Shown: positions 34,459 to 43,641 of the stretch, in pieces
Layout: each line of letters begins with the position of its first letter
Numbering within the stretch: position 1 is the first letter of the stretch
NCBI RefSeq assembly: GCF_000936425.1
Contig: NZ_AVFK01000002.1
Location: 186,001-250,000 of the forward strand
Source: Skermanella aerolata KACC 11604
Lineage (GTDB): Bacteria > Pseudomonadota > Alphaproteobacteria > Azospirillales > Azospirillaceae
Direction of reading: 5' to 3'
Length of the DNA: 64,000 nt
The notes under the pieces: model-generated
Databases searched by the model: none
What the model was told of the DNA's origin: nothing
What the model saw: the letters and a program-made list of their open reading frames with translations, nothing else
Made by a program: the position numbers and the translations under genes

Positions 34459-36282
34459 TCATAACTTGTGCGGCCCGAGCCGGATGGAGCTGGGGCGGCG
34501 GGTTGCGGACCAGCGGTATTGGGGGTCGTTCTCGATCAGGCCGGCGTGGTCGCTGAGGCGGTTGCGCTCCAGCCAGCCGACGGCGGCTTCCAGTTCGGAC
34601 AGGTGCATTTCGGCGCGGCTCTTGCCGAGCACCCGTTTCAGGATCGCGTTGTAGGCATGGTAGCCGGAGTTTCGGCGGATCAGGTGGGCGTCCTCGTCCT
34701 CGATCACCTGGGCGGCGACCATCTGGCCGATACGCTGGCGCAGGCGGTGTTCGGCGACGGAGGGCGGGTCGAACAGGGGCAGGGTGCCGGAGCTGGCATT
34801 GGCCGCTGCCGTTATGCCGAAGTCGGGGCCGGGTGCGACGACGTCGAAGCGGAGAGCGGTGGCGTTGCTGTGCAAGGGGGTGATGGCCGGCGGGCGGTTG
34901 TGCTCGATCTCCTCCAGCGGCAGGCTGTGCTGGGCGCGGCGGCGGACGATGCGGGCCTTGGTGCCCTGTTCGGTCTCGATATCGTGGCGGAAGGCGCGGA
35001 ACATCGGGTCGTCGGGGTGGTAGACCAGCGCGGATTGACCTTCGTAGTCGCCGGCATGGGGATCGACGCGGGTGGCCCTGGCGATCATCTGTTCCAGCCA
35101 GGGGCGGGAGCGGATATGGGTCAGGCAGGCGATGTGGGAGATTTCCGGGCAGTCCATCCCCTCATAGGCCATCGACACCGTCACCAGGATCGCCGGAAAA
35201 GGGCGCATGCGGAACTCGGCGATGGCCTGCTGGGCGTCGGCGACGTCGCTCATGGCTGCCCGCACCATCAGTTGCTTGAGGTCGTCGGGAAAGGGCTTCC
35301 TCAGATGCTCGACATAACGCCACGCGGTCGCCTGATCGGGGGCGACCACGAGCAGCTTGCCGAGGCCCCGGACCTCGTCGCCGGGCCGGGCGCCGATGGC
35401 CTTGCGGCGGGCGGTGCGGTGATCGCGGCAGGCATTGTAGGCGACGCGGAGCATGGCGTCGGCGAACTCCGTCCGCAGGACGGTAAATAGGGCATCGTGG
35501 GCCAATTCTCCGGATTGGCTCAGGCTTTCGACGCTGCGCTCCTGCGACAGCGGATCTCGCCATTCGGCATCGCCGTCGAGCGCTCCGAACGTCACCGGCA
35601 GGACCGCCCGTTCGGCCAGCGCCTGACGGCGGCTGTAACCGACGATGGCCCAGTTGTCGGCGGTGAAGTCGATTTCGCGGACGCGCCGCATGCCCTGCGG
35701 CTTCCTGTACGGCAACCACAGGATCGCCTTGCCGTCGGTCCGCTGCAATGTGCCGGACATTAGCAGGCGTACCGCGGACAGCTCCAGCAGCGGCACGATG
35801 GTTCGGCTCCAGGCGGTCTCGTCGGCGGCCACGGTCAGCGTGTCGAGATCGGAGAGGGCGGGCAGGTGGTGGAGTTCGTCGATCGCGATCAGGTATTTGT
35901 GCCGCTGGAACTCGGCCAGATGAAGTTCGGGCGCGGCGGCCACGGCCTGATAGGTCGTCACGTAGCCTTGCAGGCCCCGGCACGGATCGGGTGCATTTTC
36001 CGCAGCCCGTACGGTCAGGTTATGGCCTAGCGCGGTACGCCAGTGCGGATCGACGAAGGCTTCCTCCGCCTGAAGGCGCAGGCTGTCGCGCGGCACGATC
36101 CAGCAGACGCGTTCGGCTACGCCGGCCTGGATCAGGCGAGCGGCGGCGATCACGGGGAGTAGGCTCTTGCCGCCGCCGGGAGTGACCGCCGCGAGGATGT
36201 CGCGCACATCGGTTTCTCGCCGGGCGATAGCGCCAACGATGTTGTTGACCATCTCCTGATGTCGGCGAAAGGGCCGTGTCAT
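34459..36282 (-). CDS. SF2 DEAD/DEAH-box helicase
   Basis: The 607-residue protein has an N-terminal helicase half with RPFRRHQEMVNNI, Walker A TPGGGKSLLP, motif Ia WIVPRDSLRLQ, motif II IAIDELHHLP and motif III LLMSGTLQRTD. The second half has LLVVAPDQATAWRYVEHL, ILVTVSMAYEGMDCPEISHI (motif V) and LEQMIARATRVDP (motif VI with the arginine finger). This is the ResIII/UvrB-like helicase type. About 130 further C-terminal residues resemble no domain I know. ATG 36282 has GGAG 6 bp upstream; the longer frame to 36483 is less likely. No nuclease or methylase is adjacent, so repair or defence roles both remain open. Confidence 0.82.
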   Translation of the reverse strand: MTRPFRRHQEMVNNIVGAIARRETDVRDILAAVTPGGGKSLLPVIAAARLIQAGVAERVCWIVPRDSLRLQAEEAFVDPHWRTALGHNLTVRAAENAPDPCRGLQGYVTTYQAVAAAPELHLAEFQRHKYLIAIDELHHLPALSDLDTLTVAADETAWSRTIVPLLELSAVRLLMSGTLQRTDGKAILWLPYRKPQGMRRVREIDFTADNWAIVGYSRRQALAERAVLPVTFGALDGDAEWRDPLSQERSVESLSQSGELAHDALFTVLRTEFADAMLRVAYNACRDHRTARRKAIGARPGDEVRGLGKLLVVAPDQATAWRYVEHLRKPFPDDLKQLMVRAAMSDVADAQQAIAEFRMRPFPAILVTVSMAYEGMDCPEISHIACLTHIRSRPWLEQMIARATRVDPHAGDYEGQSALVYHPDDPMFRAFRHDIETEQGTKARIVRRRAQHSLPLEEIEHNRPPAITPLHSNATALRFDVVAPGPDFGITAAANASSGTLPLFDPPSVAEHRLRQRIGQMVAAQVIEDEDAHLIRRNSGYHAYNAILKRVLGKSRAEMHLSELEAAVGWLERNRLSDHAGLIENDPQYRWSATRRPSSIRLGPHKL

Positions 36283-36542
36283 GCGCTCCGTGCGGGACCG
36301 GTTGAGCGGGAGGAAGTTGGGGAGGAAATTGGCAAGGATGAAATCTGGTGAGGAAAACGCCGGGGTTTCGGTAACGTTCCATGAACATAGTATGATCCAC
36401 GGTTGCGGTATACTACCTTTTGTTAGTAGTCGCCGGATAGTAAGGCGCTCAGCACGGCTGCCGCGCGCAGGGCTCTCCGGCACATCGGCCTGCCGGGAGT
36501 GTTGCAGAAGGGCGGTATCGCGCCGGAACTTCAGAAAGCTTT

Positions 36543-37949
36543 ATGGACTCTTACATCGTTCTCCTGACCGGGCTTGGCGTGGTCATCCTGGCCATCGCAT
36601 GGCTTCCCATGCTGCTGCGCAATGCTCCGCTGTCGCTGCCGATCTTTTGCGTCATGCTTGGGTTCGGGCTTTTCATGGTGCCGGGGACGGGACCCGACCC
36701 GAACTTCCTGGTGCAGTCGAGCTTCGTCGAGCGCATTACCGAGCTTGTGGTGATCATCGCGTTGCTGGGGGCCGGGCTGAAGCTGGATCGGCCAATGGGC
36801 CTGAGGGAGTGGCGGACCACCTGGCTGTTGCTGGGTGTCACCATGCCTCTGTCGATCCTGGGCATCACCCTTTTAAGCATGTGGATACTGGGGCTTTCCC
36901 TACCGGCTGCGATCCTGCTCGGCGCCGTCCTGGCGCCTACAGACCCGGTGCTGGCGGCGGATATCCAGGTCGGACCGCCCCGTTCGGGCGGCGAGGACGA
37001 GGTGCGGTTCAGCCTGACCTCGGAAGCCGGCCTGAACGACGGGCTGGCGTTTCCCTTCACGAATTTCGCCATTGCCATGGCGGCCAGCACCGCCACCATC
37101 GGCGCGGGTGCCGCGAACTGGCTGACGCCCGACTGGTGGATGGCGGAGTGGCTGGCGGTCGATGTCTTCTGGAAACTGGCAGCGGGTCTGGTCGTGGGCT
37201 GGATCGTCGGCAGAGTACTGGGCTGGCTCGCGTTCCGTCTGCCCGCCGAGACAAGGATCGCCGATACGCGCGAGGGACTAGCGGCGCTTGGAATAACTCT
37301 GGTCTCCTATGGCGTCACCGAGCTGGTCCACGGCTATGGGTTTCTGGCGGTGTTCGTCGCGGCGGTGACGCTGCGCCATACCGAGCGGTCGCATGACTTC
37401 CATGAAAGCCTGCACACGTTCTCGGAGCAGATCGAAAAGCTGCTGATGATGGTCGTGCTGGTGCTGTTCGGCGGCACCATCGCCGGCGGACTGCTGTCGG
37501 CGCTGACGTGGGAGGCGATGCTCGCCGGTCTGGCCTTCGTGTTCCTGGTGCGGCCTGTCGCGGGACTGATCGCGCTGACGGGATCGGGCTTGCCGATGTC
37601 GGAGCGCTTCGTGATCGGCCTGTTCGGTATTCGGGGGATCGGATCTTTCTATTACCTGGCCTATGCGGTCAACCACACGGCGCTGGCGGAGAAGGAGATC
37701 CTGTGGGCCGTGACCGGCTTCGTGGTGATGTGCTCGATCCTGGTCCACGGCATGACGGTGACGCCTGTGATGAACCGGCTGGATGCATGGTGGCGGCAGA
37801 AGGACCCGAAACGGTCCAAGGGCAAGGCGAAGCCGCACGGCGCTTCGGTCCGCAGTCCGCTGCACGAGCAAGGGAAAGGGCCGAACGGCGGGCCGGAACC
37901 GGAGCGAAAGCGCGAGCCGGAGAACTACGGTGCCGACGGGTCATCGTAG
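36543..37949 (+). CDS. Cation:proton antiporter, CPA1 family
   Basis: The 468-residue inner-membrane protein has about twelve hydrophobic segments. It shows VVIIALLGAGLKLD, the functional LGAVLAPTDPVLAADIQVGPP segment and LTSEAGLNDGLAFPF with the acidic residue used in ion exchange, as in NhaP/CPA1 sodium or potassium:proton antiporters. The last 60 residues are a basic, disordered cytoplasmic tail. It probably exports sodium or potassium in exchange for protons; the ion is not determined by sequence. A bidirectional hairpin follows its stop. Confidence 0.88.
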   Translation: MDSYIVLLTGLGVVILAIAWLPMLLRNAPLSLPIFCVMLGFGLFMVPGTGPDPNFLVQSSFVERITELVVIIALLGAGLKLDRPMGLREWRTTWLLLGVTMPLSILGITLLSMWILGLSLPAAILLGAVLAPTDPVLAADIQVGPPRSGGEDEVRFSLTSEAGLNDGLAFPFTNFAIAMAASTATIGAGAANWLTPDWWMAEWLAVDVFWKLAAGLVVGWIVGRVLGWLAFRLPAETRIADTREGLAALGITLVSYGVTELVHGYGFLAVFVAAVTLRHTERSHDFHESLHTFSEQIEKLLMMVVLVLFGGTIAGGLLSALTWEAMLAGLAFVFLVRPVAGLIALTGSGLPMSERFVIGLFGIRGIGSFYYLAYAVNHTALAEKEILWAVTGFVVMCSILVHGMTVTPVMNRLDAWWRQKDPKRSKGKAKPHGASVRSPLHEQGKGPNGGPEPERKREPENYGADGSS

Positions 37950-37983
37950 CCCGAGAGGCGGAGAAACTTCAGCCGGCATCGTT

Positions 37984-38016
37984 GAGACCGCCGCGCCTTC
38001 CGCGCGCGGCGGTCTC
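37984..38016. terminator. Bidirectional terminator between antiporter and universal stress protein
   Basis: GAGACCGCCGCGC and GCGCGGCGGTCTC form a perfect 13-bp stem with a 7-base loop in the 72-bp gap between two convergent genes. There is no long T run on either side, so it may act as a strong hairpin or Rho-assisted terminator. Confidence 0.7.
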
Positions 38017-38021
38017 CAGGT

Positions 38022-38864
38022 TCAGTGTGCCAGCAGGACCGGAAGCGTCATCCGTTCGATCATGTGACGGGTGACGCCGCCCAGCATCAACTCGCGCAGG
38101 CGGGAGTGGCCGTAGCCGCCCATGACGATCAGGTCAGCCCCGGCCGATTTGGCTTCGGCAAGGATCAGGTCGGTGATCGCGCTGCCGCCGCTCTGCACCT
38201 GTGCGATTCGGGCGGCAACTTCGTGACGGCCGAGATGCGCCACGATGCCGGCGCCGGGCGTCTGGCCGAAGCGCGGACCCAGCTTGCTGGCGTCGACGAT
38301 CAGGATGACGACTTCCTCGGCAAGTCGGAGAAGGGGCATGCTGTCGTGGACCGCGCGCGCGGCCTCACGGGAGCCGTCCCAGGCGATCATGATCCGTTCG
38401 GGCGGGAGCTTGACGGCGCCGGCCTGGGGGATGACCAGCGCCGGCCGGCCGGTGTCCATGAAGGCGGCTTCGACCAGAAGCGTCTCGTCTGCGCCGCCCG
38501 CTTCCGGGTTGGGCTCGCCGACGATCACGAGGTCGGCGTTGCGGGCGTTGCGGGCGAACAAAGCCGGCAGGCGGTCGAGCGAGCCGGATTCGGCCCGCGC
38601 ATCGAGGGAGATGCCGCGATGTTCCGCTGCTTCGCGGGCTTGGGCGAAGACCTGTTCGGCCTCCGCCTCCGCCTGACGCAGATGCTCCTTCAGGATGTCG
38701 GCCGGCAGGTGATAGCCAGCCATGGAGCGCATGAACGGTTCCGCGATCAGGTGGAGGGCCGTGACATGGGCGCCGAAACGCTCGCCCAGGTCGAGGGCGG
38801 CGTCCAGGCGGGTTGCCGTTGCCGGGGACTGATCGACGTGAACCAGAAGATCCTTGATCGACAT
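38022..38864 (-). CDS. Universal stress protein with two Usp domains
   Basis: The 280-residue cytoplasmic protein holds two UspA folds: residues 1 to about 150 begin IKDLLVHVDQSPATATRLD; residues about 158-280 begin ERIMIAWDGSREAARAV and contain the ATP-binding GGYGHSRLRELMLGGVTRHM. The first domain has a degenerate nucleotide loop (GEPNPEAGG), so only the second probably binds ATP. The ATG at 38864 has GGAG 7 bp upstream and is preferred over one at 38876. It follows tctA by 48 bp on the same strand and may be co-transcribed with the tricarboxylate transporter. Confidence 0.9.
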   Translation of the reverse strand: MSIKDLLVHVDQSPATATRLDAALDLGERFGAHVTALHLIAEPFMRSMAGYHLPADILKEHLRQAEAEAEQVFAQAREAAEHRGISLDARAESGSLDRLPALFARNARNADLVIVGEPNPEAGGADETLLVEAAFMDTGRPALVIPQAGAVKLPPERIMIAWDGSREAARAVHDSMPLLRLAEEVVILIVDASKLGPRFGQTPGAGIVAHLGRHEVAARIAQVQSGGSAITDLILAEAKSAGADLIVMGGYGHSRLRELMLGGVTRHMIERMTLPVLLAH

Positions 38865-38912
38865 CGGTTGCTCCATCGGGAAAGGGACGGGCGGTGGATG
38901 AGCCTGTGGGGC

Positions 38913-40412
38913 CTATTCGCTGAAGGCTTCCTCGCGTTTCGAGCGAACCGAGGGCAGGACGACGATCAGCAGCAGTGCAGCCGCCACCAGCAGCAGGCCG
39001 AGGCTGAGCGGATGCGTAATGAAGACCATCGGGCTGCCGCGGCTGAGCAGCATGGCGCGACGCAGGTTCTCTTCCAGCATCGGACCGAGCACGAAGCCGA
39101 GCAGCAGGGGCGCCGGCTCGAAGTCCAGCTTGATCAGCGTGTAGCCGACCACGCCGAACACAGCCATGATGAAGACGTCGAACACGCTGTTGTTGACGCT
39201 GAAGGCGCCGATGCAGCAGAACGCGATGATGGCCGGGAACAGCAGGTGGTAGGGGATCGTCAGCATCCGGACCCACAGGCCGATCAGCGGCAGGTTGAGC
39301 AGGACCAGCATGAGGTTGCCGATCCACATCGATACGATCATGCCCCAGAACAGTTCCGGCTCGTCGGTCACGACGTTGGGGCCGGGGGTGATGCCCTGGA
39401 TGATCATCGCGCCGATCATCAGCGCCATGACGGGGTTCGACGGGATGCCCAGCGTCAGCATCGGAATGAAGGACGTCTGCGCGCCGGCATTGTTGGCGGA
39501 CTCCGGTGCCGCAACGCCCTCGATGGCGCCCTTGCCGAATTGGGCGCGGTTGGGCGAAATCTTCTTTTCCATCGTATAGGCGGCGAATGACGCCAGCATG
39601 GCGCCGCCGCCGGGCAGGATGCCGAGGACCGAGCCCAGGCCGGTACCGCGCAATACAGGACCGATGATCCGCTTGAAGTCAGCCTTGGACAGCATAAGGC
39701 CGCTGACGTGTTTGACCATGACGCTGCGGCTGTGTTCGTGCTCCAGGTTGCGCAGGATCTCACCCAAGCCGAAGACGCCCATGCTGAGAGCCACGAAGTT
39801 GAGGCCATCGGCCAATTCCGGCATGTCGAAGGTGAAGCGTTGGGTGCCGGTTTCCACGTCGCTGCCGACCAGACCCAGCAGCAATCCTAGCACGATCATC
39901 GTGAAGGCCTTGAGCAGCGAGCCGCTGGCGAGAGCCACCGAGGCCACGAGGCCGAGCACCATCAGCGAGAAATACTCCGCCGGGCCGAACTTGAGCGCGA
40001 CCTCCGCCAGGGGCGGGGCCGCCAGCACGAGCAGGAACGTCGCGACCGTGCCGGCAAAGAAGGAGCCGAGGGCGGCGGTGGCGAGCGCCGGGCCGGCGCG
40101 GCCCTGCTTCGCCATCTGGTAGCCGTCGATCGCCGTGACCACGCTCGAACTTTCGCCCGGCAGGTTGATCAGGATCGCCGTCGTCGAGCCGCCGTACTGG
40201 GCGCCGTAATAGATGCCCGCAAGCATGATGAGCGCTGAAACCGGCGGCAGGCCGAACGTGATCGGCAGCAGCATCGCGATGGTGGCGACGGGACCAAGAC
40301 CTGGGAGCACGCCCACGGCGGTTCCCAATAGCACACCGATGAAGCAGTAGAGCAGGTTGTAGGGACTGAGCGCCGTTGCGAAGCCAAGCCCGAGATCGCC
40401 GAGCAATTCCAT
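38913..40412 (-). CDS. tctA: Tripartite tricarboxylate transporter large permease TctA
   Basis: The 499-residue inner-membrane protein has about eleven to twelve hydrophobic segments. It carries the family motifs GVLPGLGPVATIAMLLPITF, GIYYGAQYGGSTTAILIN-LPGE and, in the second half, GSVLGILPGGGAMLASFAAYT, the repeated TctA signature. It forms the channel of a secondary transporter that takes up citrate, other carboxylates or aromatic acids with a TctC receptor. It is 12 bp downstream of tctB. Confidence 0.94.
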   Translation of the reverse strand: MELLGDLGLGFATALSPYNLLYCFIGVLLGTAVGVLPGLGPVATIAMLLPITFGLPPVSALIMLAGIYYGAQYGGSTTAILINLPGESSSVVTAIDGYQMAKQGRAGPALATAALGSFFAGTVATFLLVLAAPPLAEVALKFGPAEYFSLMVLGLVASVALASGSLLKAFTMIVLGLLLGLVGSDVETGTQRFTFDMPELADGLNFVALSMGVFGLGEILRNLEHEHSRSVMVKHVSGLMLSKADFKRIIGPVLRGTGLGSVLGILPGGGAMLASFAAYTMEKKISPNRAQFGKGAIEGVAAPESANNAGAQTSFIPMLTLGIPSNPVMALMIGAMIIQGITPGPNVVTDEPELFWGMIVSMWIGNLMLVLLNLPLIGLWVRMLTIPYHLLFPAIIAFCCIGAFSVNNSVFDVFIMAVFGVVGYTLIKLDFEPAPLLLGFVLGPMLEENLRRAMLLSRGSPMVFITHPLSLGLLLVAAALLLIVVLPSVRSKREEAFSE

Positions 40413-40424
40413 TGTTGGGATCTC

Positions 40425-40988
40425 CTATCGGGTAGCGACGGCGCGGGTGGCGTCGGAGGAGGTCGCGGCTTCTTCCACGGGTACGGTAACTGACGATGTC
40501 GTTTCCGGTGGCGACCAGTAGGAAGCGGTCAGCCAGGGACCGGTCAACGGCAGCGGCAGTCCCAACAGCTTGATGAAGAGGAAGGCGCAGAAGGCAGCGA
40601 GGCCAAGAGCCAGCGGCACCGAGGCGCGCAAGGTCGCATAGCGGCTGGCCCAGGCGGTCGCCAGGACGGTGATCGCCAAGACGGGCGCCAGCCCAAGACC
40701 GCGCAGAGTGAAGCCGAACAGCACCGTGGCGCCGATGATCAGGGCCAGCCCCTTCCAGGGCAACCCGCCGAAACCGCTGTCCGTCGCCGGCTTGCGGATC
40801 GCCAGGATCGTGATCAGCATTCCGAGGCCGATCATCAGGACGCTGAGAACCGTCGGAAAATAGCCCGGACCCATCCGGAAGGAACTGCCGCGTTCCAACT
40901 CCAGGCCGTTCAGCAGGAAGCCGGCGCCGATAGCCATCACGACCACCCCGCTGACGACGTCCCTCGGCTTCTCCATCATTGCAGCCAT
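40425..40988 (-). CDS. tctB: Tripartite tricarboxylate transporter small permease TctB
   Basis: The 187-residue protein has about four hydrophobic segments, and GPGYFPTVLSVLMIGLGMLI is the usual TctB signature. The ATG at 40988 is preceded by GGGGAGG; the longer in-frame extension lacks family character. Its C-terminal tail after residue 150 is longer and Ser/Thr/Val-rich. It lies between a strong hairpin upstream and tctA downstream. Confidence 0.9.
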   Translation of the reverse strand: MAAMMEKPRDVVSGVVVMAIGAGFLLNGLELERGSSFRMGPGYFPTVLSVLMIGLGMLITILAIRKPATDSGFGGLPWKGLALIIGATVLFGFTLRGLGLAPVLAITVLATAWASRYATLRASVPLALGLAAFCAFLFIKLLGLPLPLTGPWLTASYWSPPETTSSVTVPVEEAATSSDATRAVATR

Positions 40989-41067
40989 GGCTTTTTGCCT
41001 CCCCCGTACCTTTTGATCATTCGATCCGGTACTTGTCTGTCGTTCTTGGACTTTTCCGTTGGAAAGC

Positions 41068-41113
41068 TCCCGAGGGGAAGGGGCCGCCCGAAAACAGCCT
41101 CTTCCCCTCGGGA
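41068..41113 (-). promoter_or_regulatory. Intercistronic hairpin between tctC and tctB
   Basis: TCCCGAGGGGAAG (41068-41080) and CTTCCCCTCGGGA (41101-41113) form a perfect 13-bp stem with a 20-base loop in the 156-bp gap between the receptor gene and the permeases. Such a structure would protect or partly terminate the upstream receptor mRNA, giving more receptor than permease, as seen in other binding-protein operons. Confidence 0.65.
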
Positions 41114-41144
41114 ACCGATCCAACCCAGCAGTTAAGCTGAATTG

Positions 41145-42116
41145 TCAGTCGGCGTAAACACCCGCGGATTCGATCACCGGCTTCCACTTGGCGATTTCAT
41201 CGGCGAGGTACTTGTCGAGCGCCGCCGGGGTGGCTGCTTCCTGAGAGACCGGCTCGGCCCCGAGGTCAGCCAGTCGGGCGATCACTTTCTCGTCCTTCAA
41301 CGCGCCCTGGAGGGCGGCGGCCAGCTTGTCAACGATCGGCTTCGGCGTTCCCTTGGGCGCATAGAGGCCATGCCAGGCCACCACTTCGAAGCCCTTGACG
41401 CCGGATTCGTCCATGGTCGGCAGGTTCGGCAGGGTCTTGAGGCGTTCCTTGGTGGTCACGGCGAAGGCCTTGACCTTGCCGGTACCGATATGGCCGGTCG
41501 TGTTGGTGGTCTGGTCGCACAGGATATCGACCTGACTGCCGAGGATGTCGGTCATGGCGGGGCCGGTTCCCTTGTAAGGAACGGTCGTCACCTGCACGCC
41601 GAGCGCCGACTGTAGCAGCATGCCGCAGAGATGCGACACAGCGCCGACACCGGCATTGGCCAGCGTGATGTCCTGCTTCTTCGTCTTGATCGTCTCGATC
41701 AGCTCCTTGATCGAGGTGGCCGGGAAATCGGCACGGGAAATGATGGTCATCGGCACGTCGGTGATCAGGCCGATGCCGGCGAAGTCCTTGGCCGGGCTGT
41801 AGGACAGCTTGCGGTACAGCGAGGCGCTGGTCGCCTGACCGATGTGATGCAGCAGCAGCGTGTAGCCGTCGGGATCGGCGGTAGCAACCCGCCGGGCGCC
41901 GAGAGTGCCGCCGGCGCCGCCGACGTTCTCGATGATGACCTGCTGGCCCAGCGCCCGCGTCATCGGTTCCGCCACCAGACGGGCGACGGTGTCGGTCGGG
42001 CCGCCGGCGGTGAACGGCACGATGACGGTGATCGGACGGGTCGGGTAATCGGATTGAGCGGCGGCCGTGCCGGAGAAGAGGGCAAGGGCCGCAGCGATCA
42101 GGGTCAGTCTACGCAT
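41145..42116 (-). CDS. Tripartite tricarboxylate transporter receptor TctC (Bug family), copy 1
   Basis: The 323-residue periplasmic receptor has a signal peptide (about 1-21, MRRLTLIAAALALFSGTAAA) and mature start QSDYPTRPITVIVPFTAGGPTD, the loop that contacts carboxylates. VIVENVGGAGGTLGARRVATADPDGYTLL and GMLLQSALGVQ-VTTVPYKGTGPAMTDILG follow the Bug/TctC pattern. ATG at 42116 with GGGAGG upstream is chosen. It lies next to tctBA and is therefore the more likely partner. Ligand unknown. Confidence 0.9.
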   Translation of the reverse strand: MRRLTLIAAALALFSGTAAAQSDYPTRPITVIVPFTAGGPTDTVARLVAEPMTRALGQQVIIENVGGAGGTLGARRVATADPDGYTLLLHHIGQATSASLYRKLSYSPAKDFAGIGLITDVPMTIISRADFPATSIKELIETIKTKKQDITLANAGVGAVSHLCGMLLQSALGVQVTTVPYKGTGPAMTDILGSQVDILCDQTTNTTGHIGTGKVKAFAVTTKERLKTLPNLPTMDESGVKGFEVVAWHGLYAPKGTPKPIVDKLAAALQGALKDEKVIARLADLGAEPVSQEAATPAALDKYLADEIAKWKPVIESAGVYAD

Positions 42117-42231
42117 TCGTGTTTGAGCCTCCCAGCTCATTTGGGTGTGGCGCTCCTGGGCCTTGGAGGCTGGGCGCCACTTTGCTTGCTTGGGGTTGGA
42201 TTGGAGGGAGGGGTGGATGGATCGGGACGCG

Positions 42232-43266
42232 TCAATCGATGCGAGCGCCGGAGGCCGCCACCACGGGCGCCCATTTGGCAAGCTCATCCTTGACGTGGGT
42301 CGCCAGTTCCTCGGGTGTCGAGCCGACCACGGTAGCGCTGAGGTCGGCCAGCTTGGCGGAAACCTCGGGGTCCTTCAGGGCTGCCAGCGACGCCGCGTTG
42401 AGCTTGTCGATCACAGCCTTGGGCGTGCCGGCCGGAGCGAAGAAGGCGTTCCAACTATAGGTCTCGTAACCAGGGAGCGTTTCCGCGATGGTCGGCAGGT
42501 CGGGGATAGAGGGCGCCCGCTCCTTCGTCGTGACCGCAAGTCCGCGCAGCTTGCCGCCCCGGATCTGTTCCAGCGACGGCGGCAGGTTGTCGAACATGAT
42601 CGGCACGTGGCCCGCGATCACGTCCACCAGTGCGGGACCGGCGCCCTTGTATGGGACGTGGACCATGTCTACCCCGGCCATGCTCTTGAACAACTCGCCG
42701 GACAGGTGCAGCGGGGTGCCGTTGCCGGAGGATGCGTAGCTGTACTCGCCCGGCTTGGCCTTCAGCAGCTCGATCAGCTCCTTGACGTTCTTCGCGGGGA
42801 AGTCGTTGGATACCACCAGCACGTTGGGGATCAGCGCCAGCAGAGAGATCGGCGCGAAGTCCTTGACCGCGTCGTAAGGCATCTTCTTCTGAAGGGCGGG
42901 GTTGAGCGCATGGGTCGCGACGGTGCCCATCAGGATGGTATAGCCGTCAGGCTCCGCACGGGCGACGGCCGCCGAGCCGAGGTTGCCACCGGCGCCTCCC
43001 CTGTTCTCGACGACGATCTGCTGACCGAGCACGCCGGTCATCCTGGAGGCGACCAGCCGCGCCACCAGATCGGTCGAACCGCCGGCGGGGAACGGCACCA
43101 CGAGAGTGACAGGGCGGCTGGGATAAGCGCTCTGTGCAGCTGCCGGGGTAGGGGTGGCAACGGACATCGCCCCCAATGCCAATGCTCCAAGACCAGCGCC
43201 GAGGCCCAGGACGGTGCGGCGGGATAAGGCGGTCCAAGGGCTTAGCGTGGAACGCGGATGTTTCAT
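42232..43266 (-). CDS. Tripartite tricarboxylate transporter receptor TctC (Bug family), copy 2
   Basis: The 344-residue periplasmic receptor resembles the following copy throughout (AYPSRPVTLVVPFPAGGSTD, VENRGGAGGNLGSAAVARA, MVHVPYKGAGPALVDVIAG) but has a Tat-type signal (SRRTVLGLGAGLGALALG) rather than a plain Sec signal. AGGAGGAG directly precedes the ATG. It is the first gene of the tct operon, 115 bp from copy 1. Two receptors for one TctAB pair would widen the ligand range; this is inference. Confidence 0.9.
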   Translation of the reverse strand: MKHPRSTLSPWTALSRRTVLGLGAGLGALALGAMSVATPTPAAAQSAYPSRPVTLVVPFPAGGSTDLVARLVASRMTGVLGQQIVVENRGGAGGNLGSAAVARAEPDGYTILMGTVATHALNPALQKKMPYDAVKDFAPISLLALIPNVLVVSNDFPAKNVKELIELLKAKPGEYSYASSGNGTPLHLSGELFKSMAGVDMVHVPYKGAGPALVDVIAGHVPIMFDNLPPSLEQIRGGKLRGLAVTTKERAPSIPDLPTIAETLPGYETYSWNAFFAPAGTPKAVIDKLNAASLAALKDPEVSAKLADLSATVVGSTPEELATHVKDELAKWAPVVAASGARID

Positions 43267-43641
43267 GTTGTCTCCTCCTGCTTATTCTTGCTCGTTGCGA
43301 ATTTGATTATCACGTTCCTCGATACAAGGAAGGATGAATACGGCTGCAAATCCGATCCAATGGGTCTTCGCCCGGCGTAACTCCCTCTAGCGCAACTGAG
43401 CGTAATCTATCAGCTTCGACGAAAGTTTGCTTGCGGAACATTGAAGATAGGTTTGCAGGCGAGGGTAGGCGAGTGGACACGGGCAAGCGGTGTTCAAGCT
43501 GGTAGGAGCGGCGGCACCTGCCGCCAATTGAGCAAACCGTTCGTTCCTGCTAAGTAATAGATATGACACTGTCACCGATTTAACAGTAAAGAACTACCGC
43601 CCGGCTTTGAGCCGGGCGGTCCTGGCGGCGCAGTTGTCGGC
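43267..43641. other. 375-bp gap with tct promoter side and serA terminator
   Basis: No gene is supported here. The left end holds the AGGAGGAG ribosome binding site of the tct operon and an AT-richer stretch near 43285-43320 that probably contains its promoter. The right end holds the serA terminator hairpin. A 62-codon minus-strand frame at 43387-43575 has no recognisable features. Confidence 0.5.
43596..43620 (-). terminator. Rho-independent-type terminator after serA
   Basis: ACCGCCCGGCT-TTG-AGCCGGGCGGT is a perfect 11-bp GC-rich stem with a 3-base loop, 21 bp after the serA stop. On the minus strand it is followed by a T-rich AGTTCTTTACTGTT. Confidence 0.8.

Noticed and set aside
36281-37396. 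371-codon plus-strand frame overlapping the antiporter start
   Set aside because: It is an out-of-frame reading of the antiporter gene, with Arg/Gly-rich sequence and no membrane segments.
43387-43575. 62-codon minus-strand frame in the tctC-serA gap
   Set aside because: No ribosome binding site, no features, and located between a terminator and a promoter region.
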